This document shows positions 1 to 13,870 of a stretch of DNA of 64,000 nt, one piece after another. How positions within the stretch are numbered: the stretch's first letter is position 1; every line of letters starts with the position of its first letter. A program made the translations under genes and the position numbers. Under the pieces are notes generated by a model, which was not told the DNA's origin, did no database searches, and was given only the letters and a program-made list of their open reading frames with translations. This stretch comes from Syngnathus acus (lineage: Eukaryota; Chordata; Actinopteri; Syngnathiformes; Syngnathidae): NCBI RefSeq assembly GCF_901709675.1, contig NC_051087.1, positions 10,442,884 through 10,506,883 on the forward strand, given 5' to 3'.

Positions 1-2012
1 AGCATTGGAAAAAATTCTAATTTGTAGAGAAATGAGTGTTGGAGGGTGTCAAGAATGACGTAAAAAAAAAAAAAAAGCGCAAAACAAAAGAGTACTGGAC
101 AGCTTTACATTGCAGCAACCTATTGTAGATTACATTAGTGGCAGCTGCTCCCTTTGTGTGCTTTTATGGCCTGGCCCCAAGAAAAAGCTGCTAAAATGTC
201 CTTTAATCTGTGCAGAAACTCAAGTGTCTGCCAGCCACTCAAACAAGGGTGCCTAAAAGCACAATGCTCTCAGATAACTAAGGCAAAAATAACGCTAATA
301 TCCCTCGGCGTGGCCGTGCGGGCAGACATTTTGTGTAACCAGAGAGGCAGCTCGTGCATGGGAAACTGGCCCTTTCACCCTGTCCACGGGCAAGGCCTTA
401 ATAGACAACGTCTCACTTCTTGCCTCCTTTTCTCCCCCTTTATCTCCACCTCCTGTTCATCTTTCCAAGTCATTAGATTATGTTAATCACCAAAACAACC
501 AAGACTGACCCCCATTTTCATTTAGTATGCCATTGTAGATAGAGCACACCAGACGATGACGCATCTGCTACTGTTGATTTATTAATGTGAAAACATTTTA
601 TGTCCGAAGCCTGATTGTAATATTTTTCCATACAATGCAGACAAGAAACTACAAACCTCACACCAATTTAATTTGTCCTCGCTTCACCTCCCTCAAACTG
701 AACTATATTAAATTATACCCGGACAAGTTGGGTTTGTGACTAGATATCTTTCATCAATACTATTCATTGTGATTATTGAAGCAATTCCGATATCACACTG
801 AACAGAAAAATGCTTTGCGGAGAAGATGTGCCACATCAAAATGGTTCGACTTCACATTTTGGACCATAGAAAAGGGTTGCATTATGTTTTGGCTCTGTTG
901 CATCAAGACGTTCCATCAATAAAAAAAAATGCAGTTTTCCCTTAATCATATAATCACTTATACCTGAATTATGATTGAATGCGAATTGTAAGAACTATAA
1001 TTAAAATGGCACTTAGTGGAGAGCAACCACATGCCAAGGCTGAAAAATCCTAACTTGGATGAGAACCAAATAGTACACCCATTAGAGTTCCCCCGCTTTA
1101 CAGGTTAGTTATTAAGATTTAAGCATTTTGTCCCTGAGCTTCTTCCTTGGATGATGCTCGACCCCTCTAGAAATATTGACTTTTAAAAAAAAATTAAACT
1201 AACAAACAAAAGGACTCGAAAGCATTAACAACAATAAAAAGGTTCCCCCCCAAAAAATATCCCTGGATTCACCTTCACAAGCAACTGCCCTCTCAATATC
1301 CTTCAAGTAAAGGCTGAGATACCTTCAAATAAATATGAATACAATTTTGCTGGCTTCGCTAGCCTGACACAGAGTGGGAGTTATGTCAGCAGTGGCAACA
1401 GACGGAAGGCAGCAGCACAGGCAGCGATTAGGGGAAGCTTCCTTCCTGGGCTTTAGCTTCACAAAGAGCCCACATACATTTTATTCAGATAAAATGTGTG
1501 CGTATATGTGTGTGGGGGTGATGGGGGGGGCAGGGTGGATGAAGAAGGAGATGGGGATATTTTGCCTTGTGATGCCACTTCAGTAGCTCAACGAAAAAGG
1601 GAGATGAGCAAGAAATTCACAGGGCCCTTTTCCATCAACCTCTAACTATGAAACATTTTTCTTTTTAGCTTAAAATGGACTACCCGACCTAAAATCCTGC
1701 ATTGCAATGTAACCAAAGGGAGAATTGCCTTTTGGTCATTTAAATAATAAATCTTTCTTGTAGCAAATGGCACATGCTAAAGATTGTGGCGGTATTGTAC
1801 CAAAAACATATGGTAACTAAATTGTGATGTCATTTGTTTGCTGCCATGGATTTACAGTTTACAGTACCAAAAGTTGCAATAACTGCAACCGGATTCTATC
1901 TTTGGACACGCTAAATTGACTAAATCAAGAACCCCTTTTCAATAAAGCAGAGTGCAGGGCTTCAAATGAGTGCTAAATGAAGACACTGCAAAGCGTTGGT
2001 GGTGGTGGTGGT

Positions 2013-2033
2013 GGGGGGGGGGGGGGGGGGGGG
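2013..2033. repeat. GGT repeat running into a poly-G tract
   Basis: A (GGT)n stretch from about 1996 runs into an uninterrupted run of about 21 G. The tract could form a G-quadruplex. It is intronic with respect to the bcl11a-like gene. Length may be affected by assembly error. Confidence 0.9.
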
Positions 2034-3302
2034 TACATGCGAGGACAAATTAACCTTTTTAATTGGAGAACGGTCGCCTTCTTTGGACCATGCCGTTGAA
2101 TCCAAAGTGCTGACAGATGATGAGAGGGAAATGGCAGGCTTATTACAGGCAATCTGGCCCTGCAACTTGGCAGACCAGAGCAGTGCCAGAGCCTGGGGAG
2201 AACAGGGCATGTCCAGCATGAAGAACACTTGCTGCCAGACTGCTTATTGGCAGAAAAGGGCTTGCCTCAATAAAGGTATTAACGAGTGAACTGTTATCAT
2301 GGCACTTTGAACTATGGGGCGAAATGATGTCATAGAAGAGTCTGCTTTCTTTCTTGATAATAGAACTGGATAAAAGAAAAAGAGGCTAGCTTTGGTTTTA
2401 TGAAAGACAGAGACAACCAGTTTAAGTGGGATATAAAAGGACAATCAAGGGGGGAAAAAAACGCTCAAATATATTTAATTGCTTGTAGGACTTTATATTT
2501 ATGCTAACCCAAATCCTAAAGAATTATGCAGTATTTATCAACGCACGAGAAATTAGACATGGGAGAGGATAACTTCCTTGCTTGCTGTGTCTGAATGCGC
2601 GAGCCGTGTTTATGTCTGTGGGTACAAGGAAAACAAACATCAAGGTCAGAGAAGCTGGACTCGTTCCAATAGATAGCCCCTTCTTAACGAAGCTGTAAGC
2701 CTGTTTCAACATACAGCCGTAGGGGAATAATAAGATTTGGAAGGGACTTTAAAGCATGTTTTGTATTAAACCTTATTGGATCTTCCTTACCCTCTGAGAT
2801 GGAGACTTTTGACCACTCACTTCCAAGAGAAAACAAAATGATTAAATTGCTGTACAGCCACTGTCCAGAATATCAGCATATTTTCACAATAAGTCATAGT
2901 TGCACTTTATGTTTTTCCCGGAATGTGCAGCAGGAATAATCCTGATGCCCACTCTTTAATGCTGACCCCATTAGCCATACGTCCATGGCTATCTTTAGGT
3001 CATCGGCACTAAGACAAAGAATTGCCCATGCGTACAATCTAGTTAACTAACTAACAAACCGTATTCCCATGTCCCCTCCTGCCCCTCCCTTCTCTTTCTC
3101 GTCTGTCAGTCAGTTCGTCCAGCTCTCTAGCTGCTTACCCTTTTTCCCTTTCTTTGTCCCTCTGTCTTGCATTATGTATTCTAATGCATCTGGAACAAGA
3201 CACAGAAGACATAGCAAACCGCACTGGGTGGCTTTTACTCACGATATGCAAACCAATCTGTAAGTACAGACAAGTCTTGAACTCCTCAAGTGTGCACGCA
3301 AG

Positions 3303-3304
<2 letters not shown>

Positions 3305-3351
<47 letters not shown>

Positions 3352-3365
3352 ACACACACACACAC
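3305..3365. repeat. (CA)n microsatellite
   Basis: About 60 bases of CA dinucleotide repeat with two CG interruptions. It generates artefactual His-Thr and Val-Cys open frames on the two strands. Confidence 0.95.
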
Positions 3366-6300
3366 TTTCTGCATCAGCATTTCACTTTTCCGCACAGTCT
3401 CACTTGCAAATTTCTCCCTCTCTCCGTCTTTATAGCTGTCCCTGTCCATAAACACACCCACACATACACAGCAGACACATGGCCGAAGAGAGCAGACTAC
3501 CATCTGGGGGTGGTGGCCGGCTTTGTCTGGGAGGGGCTGGGGGTCTCAAAGTGCCAACACAACCCCCCATCAATGTGCGCACACACAAACAATATACACG
3601 TTGGCCTCACAACACCCCCCCCCCTTCACACACCCGCCCAATTGCTTTTAAGTGTGCGAGCACTTCTCATACAATCTGTACATATACATATGCAAATTTA
3701 CTTGAGGCCTTATTTAAAAAAAAAAAAAATTGCTCTGCACACAGAAGCAAGAAATGTATTTGGAGAGCACAATTTTTTGAGAACTACGGCAAGATCTGAA
3801 GCGCCGCAAGTAAAAAAGCAAAAAGACGGCAGATAAAAGGATGAATCCTTTTTATAAAGAACAAATGAACGTGAGCGTGTGTGAATACATGCAAATGACA
3901 TTGCATGCTTTTCCACGGGAACACATAAACACATGCACACAGCCATGCAAACATTCATTATCAATGTTTGCCCTACAGCATGCATGTGATGAATTCATAA
4001 AACTCCATCCATCCGTCAATGGTGGCATTTGACACCCACTAGCAGCCTTTAGAGTCTCGCATTGGTGCTTGCGGGCTACGAACACGACAATGCTCCTATG
4101 AGCAGCTGATTCGATTTAGATACACACGGCAGGTAAACATCTTGACACACAATGAGATCATTGTTTGATAAGAGTTAACATTTCCAGGCCAACCACTTTC
4201 ATATGAAATTTAAAATGCCGCGATCTTTGGATAGCACTTGAACGTGACTGCGTATGATTCAACAAATATAAAAATGACAAGAGACTACAATTCTGTCAGA
4301 AATGCTGAATGTTAAGGGGTGCTTACCACTGATCTAAAATATCGACAGTAAGGTTTGCTTGATAAATAACAGCATTGCAATTCTCATCTATATGCATCTT
4401 TAAGCCAGAAAAATTTCATTTTTTTCCCCTTCATTCCTTCATTACACATAGTCTATTGTTTGAGCTTGGCGATAAAAAAAAAACATTCATAATATTCACA
4501 AAATATGGGTTATTTGAATCCACTTGAGTGGTGAATAATACAAATATTTTAACGTGCAATATCTTATCACTCATCTTACTCTGTCCACAATAGTCTATTT
4601 ATGGCTAAGGAGAGACTAGGCTTGAATACTGACAAACCTTTAAACACCAAAGCAATACGTTTACGATGCCTAGAATTAATTCAACAAACGTTCATGACGT
4701 GTCAGATCTTTGCAATTTGACATCTAAAGGTCAGGTTTGCATTACGTGTGAGCTGCAAGCATTTGAAGTGGAGTGGTTAAAGAGCTAACACTCAAAACTC
4801 AAGGGACGCATGCGAGTTGTAATTGCGAGTGGAGCTACATCCATATTGTACGGTGGGAGACATAAATGAGGAATAGGGAAAGATAACGTTACAATTCATT
4901 ATTCCCTCAATAAGGATTCTCTAACGTAATTCATCATCCGCCAAACTAGCCCACACACAATGTTAACTCCCGTCGTGTTCGCTGCAATGTTTTCAGTACA
5001 CAATAGCAGAGATGGTGTTGTTGCCCCATCAAGAGGAGCACACCAAACAACGAAACCCTTTTCCCTCTTATTCCAACCCTGATTTTGACAGTCTGTTCCG
5101 CTCTCACTTTTTTTCCCACGCTTCCTCACATTTTTCTATCACTTCTGCATTGTCCTGGGCCCTCAGGTTAGAAGTTCTTTCTTTATTTCCTCCTCTAAAT
5201 CTGAAAAAAAACAAAAAACAGAACAGGACAAGAAAAGCTGAGGAGGATAAAGAGAAGAGAAACCGAGCAGGGCCGGGCGACCACTAGACCTGTCCCTCTG
5301 CCTACTTTCGGTTGGCTGTCCAACCGGTCTGAACTGGTTCTGACATAGGTAAACCAGAGACATGTCCTTTTTCGCCTCTGGACAAAAAAGAACTCTGGTG
5401 GCATTCCAACCACAGTCAGCAGGTACCAGGGAAGTGTGCATCCATGTGTGTGTGAGCAAGTGATTGTGTGTATGCCCATCTCCCAAGACCTTTGAGGCCT
5501 GGACCATTGCCAAGTTCATCTGTTAATGGACAGCTACGAGGAGACATACCCCACCCCCCTTCTTCCTATCCTCCAACAGCCATGCCTGCTCAGGACCCCC
5601 CCCCCCCCTTAACCTCCCCAACCCCCAGCCTGGCCTGCCCAGATACAGACCCTAACTCAGCCTCCTCCTCCCCTCCTTTTCGCTCCCTTCCTCTGAAAGC
5701 TATATCATTCCCTTTCTCCTCCTGCTCACTACTCCCCCCCCCCCAACACTCTGTACGTCTCCTATTCAAGATAAACACAGTGCTTCAAGTTCAGGGGACA
5801 CCCTGGGACCCTTTAACAAAGCCATCTATCATGCTGTCTTCGTGAGATGCCCTGGAGCAGGCTCTGCTACCTTCTTCTCCGAAAGCGCGTGAACATAAGC
5901 ACATGCAGACTGGACATGCTGTACACGGGCCGTCCAAGCTTGCTACTTAAATTCCTTAGACTGAGCTATAAAAATTTCTTGAACTCAACCTTGTGCATAC
6001 AAGGGGGGGGGAAATGACCTCTTTAAGACTGAGGCACATCACGGAGCAAAGAACAGTACATACACCTGGCCTTTTTCTTTCCGTGCCTCAGAGAAAGCAT
6101 CTACTGACCTCTTTGTAATTCCCCTTGAAGTCCAAGCGCGGGGCGATTAACCAAACTGTCAACGGTTTAATAGTCTGGGAATAAGAGACTGACTGAAGAC
6201 CTTAGAGCTGCAGAGATTATGAATCCTACATGTGAGTAGGACAGGAGAACCAGAATCACTTATGACTGGATTTGTGAATGCAGGTTTATTTGTCATTTAG

Positions 6301-7706
6301 ATTGAATTCAAGTGGCGTTGAAGCTAATCTAATCACCGCCTACAAAATGTTGATAATTACCACAGAGCGTTTCTCAACTGTTTGCTCAGCAGTTAGATGT
6401 AGGGGTGTCGCACCAAAATCTATCAACCCATAATAAATTGCCATGAAGGGCACCTCATTGATGTGTGAGGGGTCAGTGCCCCCCCATACCACCAATGACC
6501 GGCAGACAGATATTTTACCGATCTAAAATTAGTTTCGGGAGGAACTCATGTGGGTGCACAACATGCGTGAGTCTTCCCAGTTCCCAGCCAGAATAACGCC
6601 CCTGTCCAGATATATTATAGCAGGCCAATCCATTCATTTCTACACTTCATCTTGGGATGTGGTGGGCTGCAGCCTATCATGGGGCTAGTATAAGTGCCAC
6701 TCTACAGATTTAACGAAACTTGGCGTATACTGATGAGTGCCTGGCTATCCTATTTCATCGCAAATGTATTTGATGGGGCTAGTGTACGGGCAGTTATATC
6801 CAAATATGTGAAATGATCTTGAAAGATTGTTTTCCTAAATTATTTTGGAAGCATAGTTCAAAATGTTGTGATAAATTGGATAAATCAGATTTAAGGGCAA
6901 TTAAGGGCCTATTTTCACATCTGACTGATTAAGAGGTTATGTTCTGATACTTTTGCTTACATAAACTTGATCTGTGACACAAATATTATCTTTGTTCCTA
7001 CTCCTGTTAACATGTAGAGAACGGATGACTACAGGGAGTGGGAGTGCATTTAAGTTGAAGAAGAATAATTTTTTTCATATCTTAACAACTGTGACAAGCT
7101 CTGCCTAATCAACTCTTGACACTATAAAGTTCACTCTGGGCACTAAAGTGGAGCTTCTAGTCACGCCATGGTCACACACTTTGCTTCATTCCTCCTTTTC
7201 TCCTGTCCTCAAGTCTCCCTGTGACACTCAGTCAAAGCAGCACCCCCCCCCCTCTCCAAAAGCCCAGCAGCTGCTGTCCGCTCCATCCAGCTAGAGAAGG
7301 GAACCAGGCTGCCGGTTTTAGTGCGTTAAATTATCCATTAGATGTTATCAAGTTGTAGCAGGGGCCGTGCCATTCTGCTAGGAGGCATCAATCTTTCATA
7401 AGTCCCAGGCACGCCGAGCATTGGGATACACCACCAGAAGTTCCCAACCACTCCCAGCACACCAGCAACCTCGCTTAACTCACCCGCCTGCACGCAAACC
7501 TGGACATGTACACACAGTCGGACGGGCAGCCATGCACACAATCAACAATTACATATGCTGACATAAATGAAGTCAGGTACACGTTCTTGCACTCAAGCGC
7601 TGGGGAAACAACCAGGATGAACCTTATTTAGAGTACATTCGGGCCGACAATTTTTGTTTTGTGTCTCTCAAAAGTCACTATTGTTCCTTCCTCAAAACAA
7701 AACTTT

Positions 7707-7758
7707 GAATTCTGAGGAAATACGAAAAAAAAGCTTTCAGCCTATTTAAAATATATAT
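7707..7758. repeat. left flanking direct repeat of the LINE insertion
   Basis: This segment starts GAATTCTGAGGAAATAC and ends in an AT run. It is repeated with several differences on the other side of the insertion, starting at 8498. The pair is best read as an unusually long target-site duplication. Confidence 0.7.
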
Positions 7759-8480
7759 CAGAATCAGAATCAGAATCAGCTTTATTGTCAATTCCTTCAG
7801 GCTAGGACACACAAAGAAACCGAAATACCGTTCCCCCTATCCCACGGTGACGAGACACAGCACACGATTAACACACAAGTAAAACAACGGGGAGAGAGTT
7901 CAGGACCCCAACAGCCCGGAGATCACAAACTTCGCCAGTGGCGAGCAGTGCTGGCATCTCACAACAAAGTCCCGGCACCATTCTTCACGGATGTAGACGC
8001 ACAGTCCACCTCCACGCGATGTTCCCCCTCGTACAATGGCCCGGTCCGCCCGATAGCGCGCCATCCGCTCCAGACGCACAGCAGCTACGCACTGTCCGGT
8101 CCGCAGAACTCAGCAGGCATGTTGATGTCCAGCGATCGAACGTCCGCCAGAAGAATGGAAGGCACGGCCGGGCGAGCTGGGGTGGCCGCCAGCCAGGCCC
8201 GGACGCCCAACCGGGGGAAGAATAGCAGGCGAGTCCGGCGACGCTCCAGGACGGCGCAGACCGAGCGCCTTTAATGTCCCCGCTTCAAAGTTCAGGTCGC
8301 CACAAAACTCGCTTTCGCCGATGTCGAGCAGAACCAGCCCGCCGCACTTGAAGCACAACCCGGTACGACGAGACGAACACACAAAACTGGCGGACAAACC
8401 CACATTAAACGACAAAACAAAACACCGTTCGGGACAGAGAGAGGCCGCAGCGTGTGCACGCGCCGCCATCTTACTTCCTA
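7759..8480 (-). mobile_element. LINE-derived insertion with TTCTGA-type tail, probably internally deleted
   Basis: Read on the minus strand, the element starts with a GC-rich segment beginning near AAGTAAGATGGCGGCG, a typical LINE 5' start. It ends in AATAAAGCTGATTCTGATTC, the 3' tail type of fish L2-like elements. At about 720 bp it is far shorter than an autonomous LINE and has no reverse transcriptase, so it is either a 5'-plus-3' deletion derivative or a non-autonomous relative. A long direct repeat flanks it (7707-7758 and 8498 to about 8560). The GC content is clearly higher than in the surrounding intron. Confidence 0.75.
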
Positions 8481-8497
8481 AATATATATATATATAT

Positions 8498-8537
8498 GAA
8501 TTCTGAAGAAATACTAAAAGAAAAAGCTTTCAGCCTT

Positions 8538-8560
<23 letters not shown>
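8498..8560. repeat. right flanking direct repeat of the LINE insertion
   Basis: This segment starts GAATTCTGAAGAAATAC, contains AAGCTTTCAGCC and ends in poly-A followed by (AT)n. It matches 7707-7758 apart from a few substitutions and a change in A-run length. Confidence 0.7.
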
Positions 8561-8586
<26 letters not shown>

Positions 8587-8689
8587 CTACTGCAGCAAAC
8601 TAACAAACAAACGAGCGTGCCCCCTGTGCACTCCCCTTTTTGTTCTCTTCAACTCATCAGCCTGGCAGGCTGGCAGGGCAGACATGTTC

Positions 8690-8900
8690 AGAATGCGCTG
8701 CAGTAATGGACTAATCAAAAATGCAAAACAATTGGCAATTACCGCACGGGGCCCTAATGGTCATTAGAATTTACAACAAGGTAATGAACTGAGAGTCAGC
8801 TCAGACCATGCATATTCATAAAGCAATCAGGCCTTTGAAGATTAAAGAAGCGCTTCAAATTTAAATGAGGGCACCAGCATGTTATCAGTGAGATTCAGCC
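8690..8900. promoter_or_regulatory. candidate conserved non-coding element in bcl11a intron 2
   Basis: This is a non-repetitive block with several TAAT and ATTA homeodomain-like cores, ATGCATATTCAT (POU-like) and TTTAAATGA. It has the texture of vertebrate developmental enhancers. Only motif density is visible and conservation was not tested. Confidence 0.25.
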
Positions 8901-11786
8901 TGCTAAAGTAATGCCTGGGATAGTAGGAGTGTGCTTATTATGTTTGCAACAACGGTCATTCTGGTGTGGGAAACTGGATTCTTCACTTTACCAGTATGGT
9001 GTTGTGTGCATGCATATTTGTCTCTTTTCTGTGCCAGTTTGTACCTTTTTTTGTATAAAGATACACAAAAAGACATATAGCCAAAAGTGCAGGGCAACCT
9101 TTAAAATCATTGCAAGCCCAGTCTTGTGATCATCATTTAAAAGACATCGGTTTCGAGGTTAAAGATAAAAGTACGGCTAACTTTGAGCCATCACTGGCAA
9201 TGAATGGGCTTTTGAGAAGAACCTCCCCAGAGGAAAAGAGCATCTAGTGGTATATAGTACTTGAAGCAGGAGCAGCAGATACGGTTTGTGCGTTTGTGCA
9301 TGCTGAGACGCTCTCTCACAAACATTCGGAGGGAGGACTGTGAGTTTTCACAAGTGTAAAGTCAGACACAGGGGCCCTCTATGCCTCATATCTACAGCAT
9401 GTACGATAAGAATGGCAAGACACAGCTGCACAGACAACCACCCGGTCAAATGGAGACACATCGTTACAGTACATATTATCAAACTTACACACTCAAGCAG
9501 AGAGGCCAAACCCAGTCCTGAGACTTGCAGTGAAGAAGATAGCGGAGAAAGAAAGACTAAAGACAGATAGTAACCAGGATCAGTGGGTTCACAACAACAC
9601 AGCACCCTCAGCACATTGATTCTCTGAAGGCCTCGGCATTTGAATGCCGACCAGGAGGAAGACAAAGCAAAAAGTGCCGCAGACCAGCCTGAAACTACAC
9701 TACAAGGACACAATAAGAACAGAAGCTGATGAAGTGACAGGCTGAAGAAAAACAGATGATACCAGAGAGACAAACTACCATTTTCCATCTTTAGTCTGAA
9801 TGATCGCAATTGCATCCAAAAAAATTGTCCGTCGTATCGAATCAAATTGTCAAAGTTTCTTTCTGCCCCAACCGATTGAACCACTTCCTTTTTTTGCTCA
9901 CATCTGCCGCTTCCGGAGGTACAGCTGTATGAAAGTCACTTTTTCATCTTCTGTTTCTGTTCCGTCTAAAAATAAAGTCATTAACCTGCAGGTGCTGAAG
10001 TGTGACAGGCTCGATGCTTGTCAGATGACCCCTGCCCCTGAGATATGACTGTCTGCCACGCTATTGACAGGACAGAGGCAGGACAGTCTTTTTTTTTTTT
10101 AAAGACATTTTCATCCTGCGTGACGTGGCTGTGGACAAACAAGGCACTTTCTGTTGTATACTTTTGTTTGACAGCTGCTTGACAAGATGGATGGATAGAA
10201 ATTGTGCATGCGTGTGTCTTTCTGCCTTGCTCCCTCGCCAGGTCTGCCACAGTGCTAATGAGCTGTAGAGTGTAAGTTTAAGAGGTGCGGACATGCTAAT
10301 GCTTACCACTTTGCAGTGCTTTAAGTCGAGCAAGAAACATTTTGCAAAAAGGGAGGAAAGGGGGTTGAAATAAAGATCATATGTTTCTGACAGATCTCAT
10401 CTGTGGGACCTCTGCCAAAACACATTTATGACAGACAAACAAACTGGTGGTTCACATCATGTGATGCGTGTGTGTGCGTGCACATCTTTCGAGTAAATAT
10501 AAGCATTGTTGTCTTCATAAAGCAGCTGTGTGTCAGTGCACATTTGTGGGTGAGTGAATGCATTTGTGAGTTGCTGCTTTTTATGTGTACTGTATGTGTG
10601 TGGGTGCATACTTCAACTAGCCTCCACCTGAATGGCCTGGGGCTGTGGTACTAAGGTTGTTAGAAGACAAACAGAGACACAGGAAGTCCAATTCAGGAGC
10701 CCTGAGGACACAGCACACACACAGACATACACACATTTTGTGGCATACCTACCCATAAGTACACATACGCTCCCATTGTTTGATACACACATGCACAGAC
10801 ACACACACCTGCCATTTCGCCATAGGTTCTGCTTCTTAAGCCCACTAAACATCAGTTTAACATACGGTATACACCGTGCCTCCCTCCCAACACACAAGCA
10901 TTTAGGCCCGTCGTGTCCCTCAGGAACAGTTCTCTGGGCCAAGTCTGGGCTGGCACAGTACACAGAGGGTTGTCCTCTGGCAAGGCTTGCCAAGTCAAAG
11001 ACCCTTTCATGTTCAGCCTGCAGACCCATGGTAGTAAAGCTTTTTTAACAAACATCCCTCTCACACTTGCGCAAGAAGCTATAAACTGTTTAAGTGGTCA
11101 AAACTGCACCTGTACACAAACTTGCACGCATATGAACACATTTTCGTTCGACATCAGATTCTCACACTAGACGTTAATACACACGTCACTTTCCAGCGTT
11201 GCAACACCAACATCTGTGGGCACAGTGAGCTTGGCTTTGCTGAGGAAAATTAATCTGCAATTACTTCAGTAGTTGCATAGTGGGAGGCCAATGCATTTTT
11301 CTAATTATAGAAGAAGCCTGAAAAGTCACATGCACACTTTCTTAATTGCTAAAGGGTTCTTCCAAAAATTGCAGGAAGAAATTGATTTGCTGCAGCAGCT
11401 GTGCACAAGTCTGGAAATGAAATATTTTTGAGGGAATTGAATAATCACATTGAGTACAACAAAATGTTTTCATTTAAAGTGGCAACGTAAGATGGGTGCC
11501 CTCTGGTTTCAAGGGTCCTATTGTTAATTTGTTCATCTATACTCTATGTCCGTGCATCTTCCACACAAGCGGCAGACTGATTTGCATTTTGCTTGCTGAC
11601 AGCCAATCAGCGTGCTGAGCATTTTTTATACTGTAGTCGATGCTCATACAAATTATAAAACGCAGAATGACTCTTACTTCTGTACCATTATAAAGCTTTA
11701 TATTTAGGATTGTTCCAGTTTCACTTCTCAGTTCTATAAAATATTGTATTAAGTCAAACAAAGCGATCAGAAGAGATTGACTAGAC

Positions 11787-12112
11787 CAGGGGTGTCAAAC
11801 TCATTTTTTTCACGGGCCGCATTGTAGTCATAGCTTCTTTCGGAGGGCCATTATGACTGTCAACCCAAATACATGTATGAGCACCTCATATTATTTACAG
11901 GAAAAACTACAAAACAAACTGACAACTCGTTTTCATATCAGACGAGTAAAAACTGGTCAAATATTTTAAAAAAAAAGATATTATTAAAAGTGAAGACAAT
12001 TTGCAATTCTAGTAATGACACACGAATTTGATGCACAATTTGTCTTCGCGGGCCACATAAAATGATGTGGCGGGCCGGATCTGGCCCCCGGGCCTCGAGT
12101 TCGACACCTGTG
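11787..12112. mobile_element. hAT-like MITE with 16-bp TIRs and 8-bp TSD
   Basis: The left end is CAGGGGTGTCAAACTC and the right end is GAGTTCGACACCTGTG, so the two 16-bp termini match at 13 positions as inverted repeats. A perfect 8-bp direct repeat, GACTAGAC, flanks the element (11779-11786 and 12113-12120). The subterminal GGGCCGG and GGCCCCCGGGCC blocks are typical of an abundant fish hAT-derived family. There is no transposase frame. Confidence 0.85.
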
Positions 12113-13794
12113 GACTAGACTATATGCTATGAATATAATTTAGACTGTATTATACTACTACTATACATAAGATATGAGTATCTCGTAGTATTATTTCTTT
12201 ACTGCCCAAATGCAATGTATTGCACCCCCTGCCACTATATTTGAACTGAAAAAAGTTACATCTACATAGAAATGTAATCTGCACGCTTTCACTGCCCCTT
12301 TAAGTTTAAAGCTACAGTAGCTATGATTTTATTTTATAATATAAAACCAGTTCATTTAAAATTTGATTCCCAAATAAGGTAGACCAAATCACGCAAAAGT
12401 AGTTGTTTTTTCAGTCAATATAAAATGATCACAAAAATCTAAAGTAAGAATACAGTCAATAATTTGTTAACTGAAAATAAAATTCTGGGATACAGCGCTT
12501 GCTAGAAATGAAAATAGGAAATAATTTAACCCAATTGTTTGAACTCAAACTGTGTGCAAAACTGCAAATAAGTGTCTCATCATTTTCTTCTTTTTATTTT
12601 AAGAATGGAGCACTCTGCATACGAACACTCCAACTCCCTCCACTGCACCCCGTGTAATCAGTTTTCCTCTCATACTTGCCAAGAATTTTGGCTTTTTCGA
12701 TGCCCCTGCTGTTTACCTTTATTAAAAATTGTTGGAGCCCACAGTTAAAAATAGAAACAATTTTTTATCAGAGCATGGTACAACTGTAGGATCTAATTAC
12801 TATCAGTTTATGCGGACAATGGAGTGAGTGTGCTGAAAATATTAGCTGGTGTACAGTAATTACAATAGCATGCATCTGGGCCTATTCAGTATCAATTAAA
12901 GTGATCACCGAAACAAAGCGCCATATGTGAACTTGCAAAGCGACCCGGCAACACAACCCTGACCATACGCGTCCATGCACATATACACACACACACACAC
13001 ACACCGACACACAAACACCAGCCACAGGAAAAAGATGTCACGATTAAGGAGTCTTTTCATCTCCCAGCTCCTGCACATGCACACACACACACATTACTCA
13101 CCCCCAGTTCTCCCTGAGAGATACCCAGTGAATATATGTGTATGGTGGTGAAGGACATGGGGGCTGGTGGTTTGGAGAAGATAAGTGGCAAGATGCCAAT
13201 TTTGTGCCAGCTAAATACCTTTGTCTCCACAACACAGACACACTGTACAGGCAAGATGCTGCAAGAAGACGCACAAGCTTCCTAGCAATATCACAATAAT
13301 GTTTTGTTACATATAAGAAAAAGAGTGTAAGGGGAGGTGGCTGCCATAATTACCTCAGTATTGATTCAGAGTCAAGGTTTCAATTGAGCAAGAGTATTGA
13401 AAGGAGACGGAAGTGGGAGGTGATGTTCGATTTTGCTACAGTGGCCTTATTAAGACACTAGTAAGGATAAGGTAATAAATGCAAATGGTGGGATGGATAA
13501 ATAAATGGGCCACAGTAATGTTGCAATACCATCTTTCTTTCTTGTGTACCTCCTTCCTCACAGTTGGTGTTACTACACAGGGAATGGCATGAGTGAATGT
13601 GTGATTGTGTAGTGGTGCTTCTCAAATCAGAACAATGGGGGACACAACAGAAATCTGATTTGCATTCGAGAACAAATATAAATATTCGCTAATATGCCAC
13701 TTTAATATAAATTGCATCATGTGAGAGATCTAATTTTGTATTTTTGTGTGAGAAACGGTCATCTGCTCTTTTTCTGGGCCATCCATAATCTGGA

Positions 13795-13870
13795 GACAAG
13801 CTACGTTGTCGCTATGCATATCTTAAATTGTTTATCATGCAAATGATGGCGAGCAGGCTGCTCTGCCCTC
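13795..13870. promoter_or_regulatory. candidate enhancer block with a POU octamer
   Basis: The block holds TATGCATATC and a perfect ATGCAAAT octamer at 13837-13844 in non-repetitive intron sequence. This is motif evidence only. Confidence 0.22.

Noticed and set aside
3135-3503. Open frames with His-Thr and Val-Cys repeats
   Set aside because: They are translations of the (CA)n microsatellite.
9348-9884. 178-codon open frame on the minus strand in bcl11a intron 2
   Set aside because: No domain or family resemblance, Leu/Ser/Cys-rich low-quality composition, no splice or start context, and it sits in an intron on the same strand.
10613-11048. Two overlapping 138-codon frames on opposite strands
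   Set aside because: Opposite-strand frames of the same length over a CA/GT-rich stretch; no recognisable protein features.
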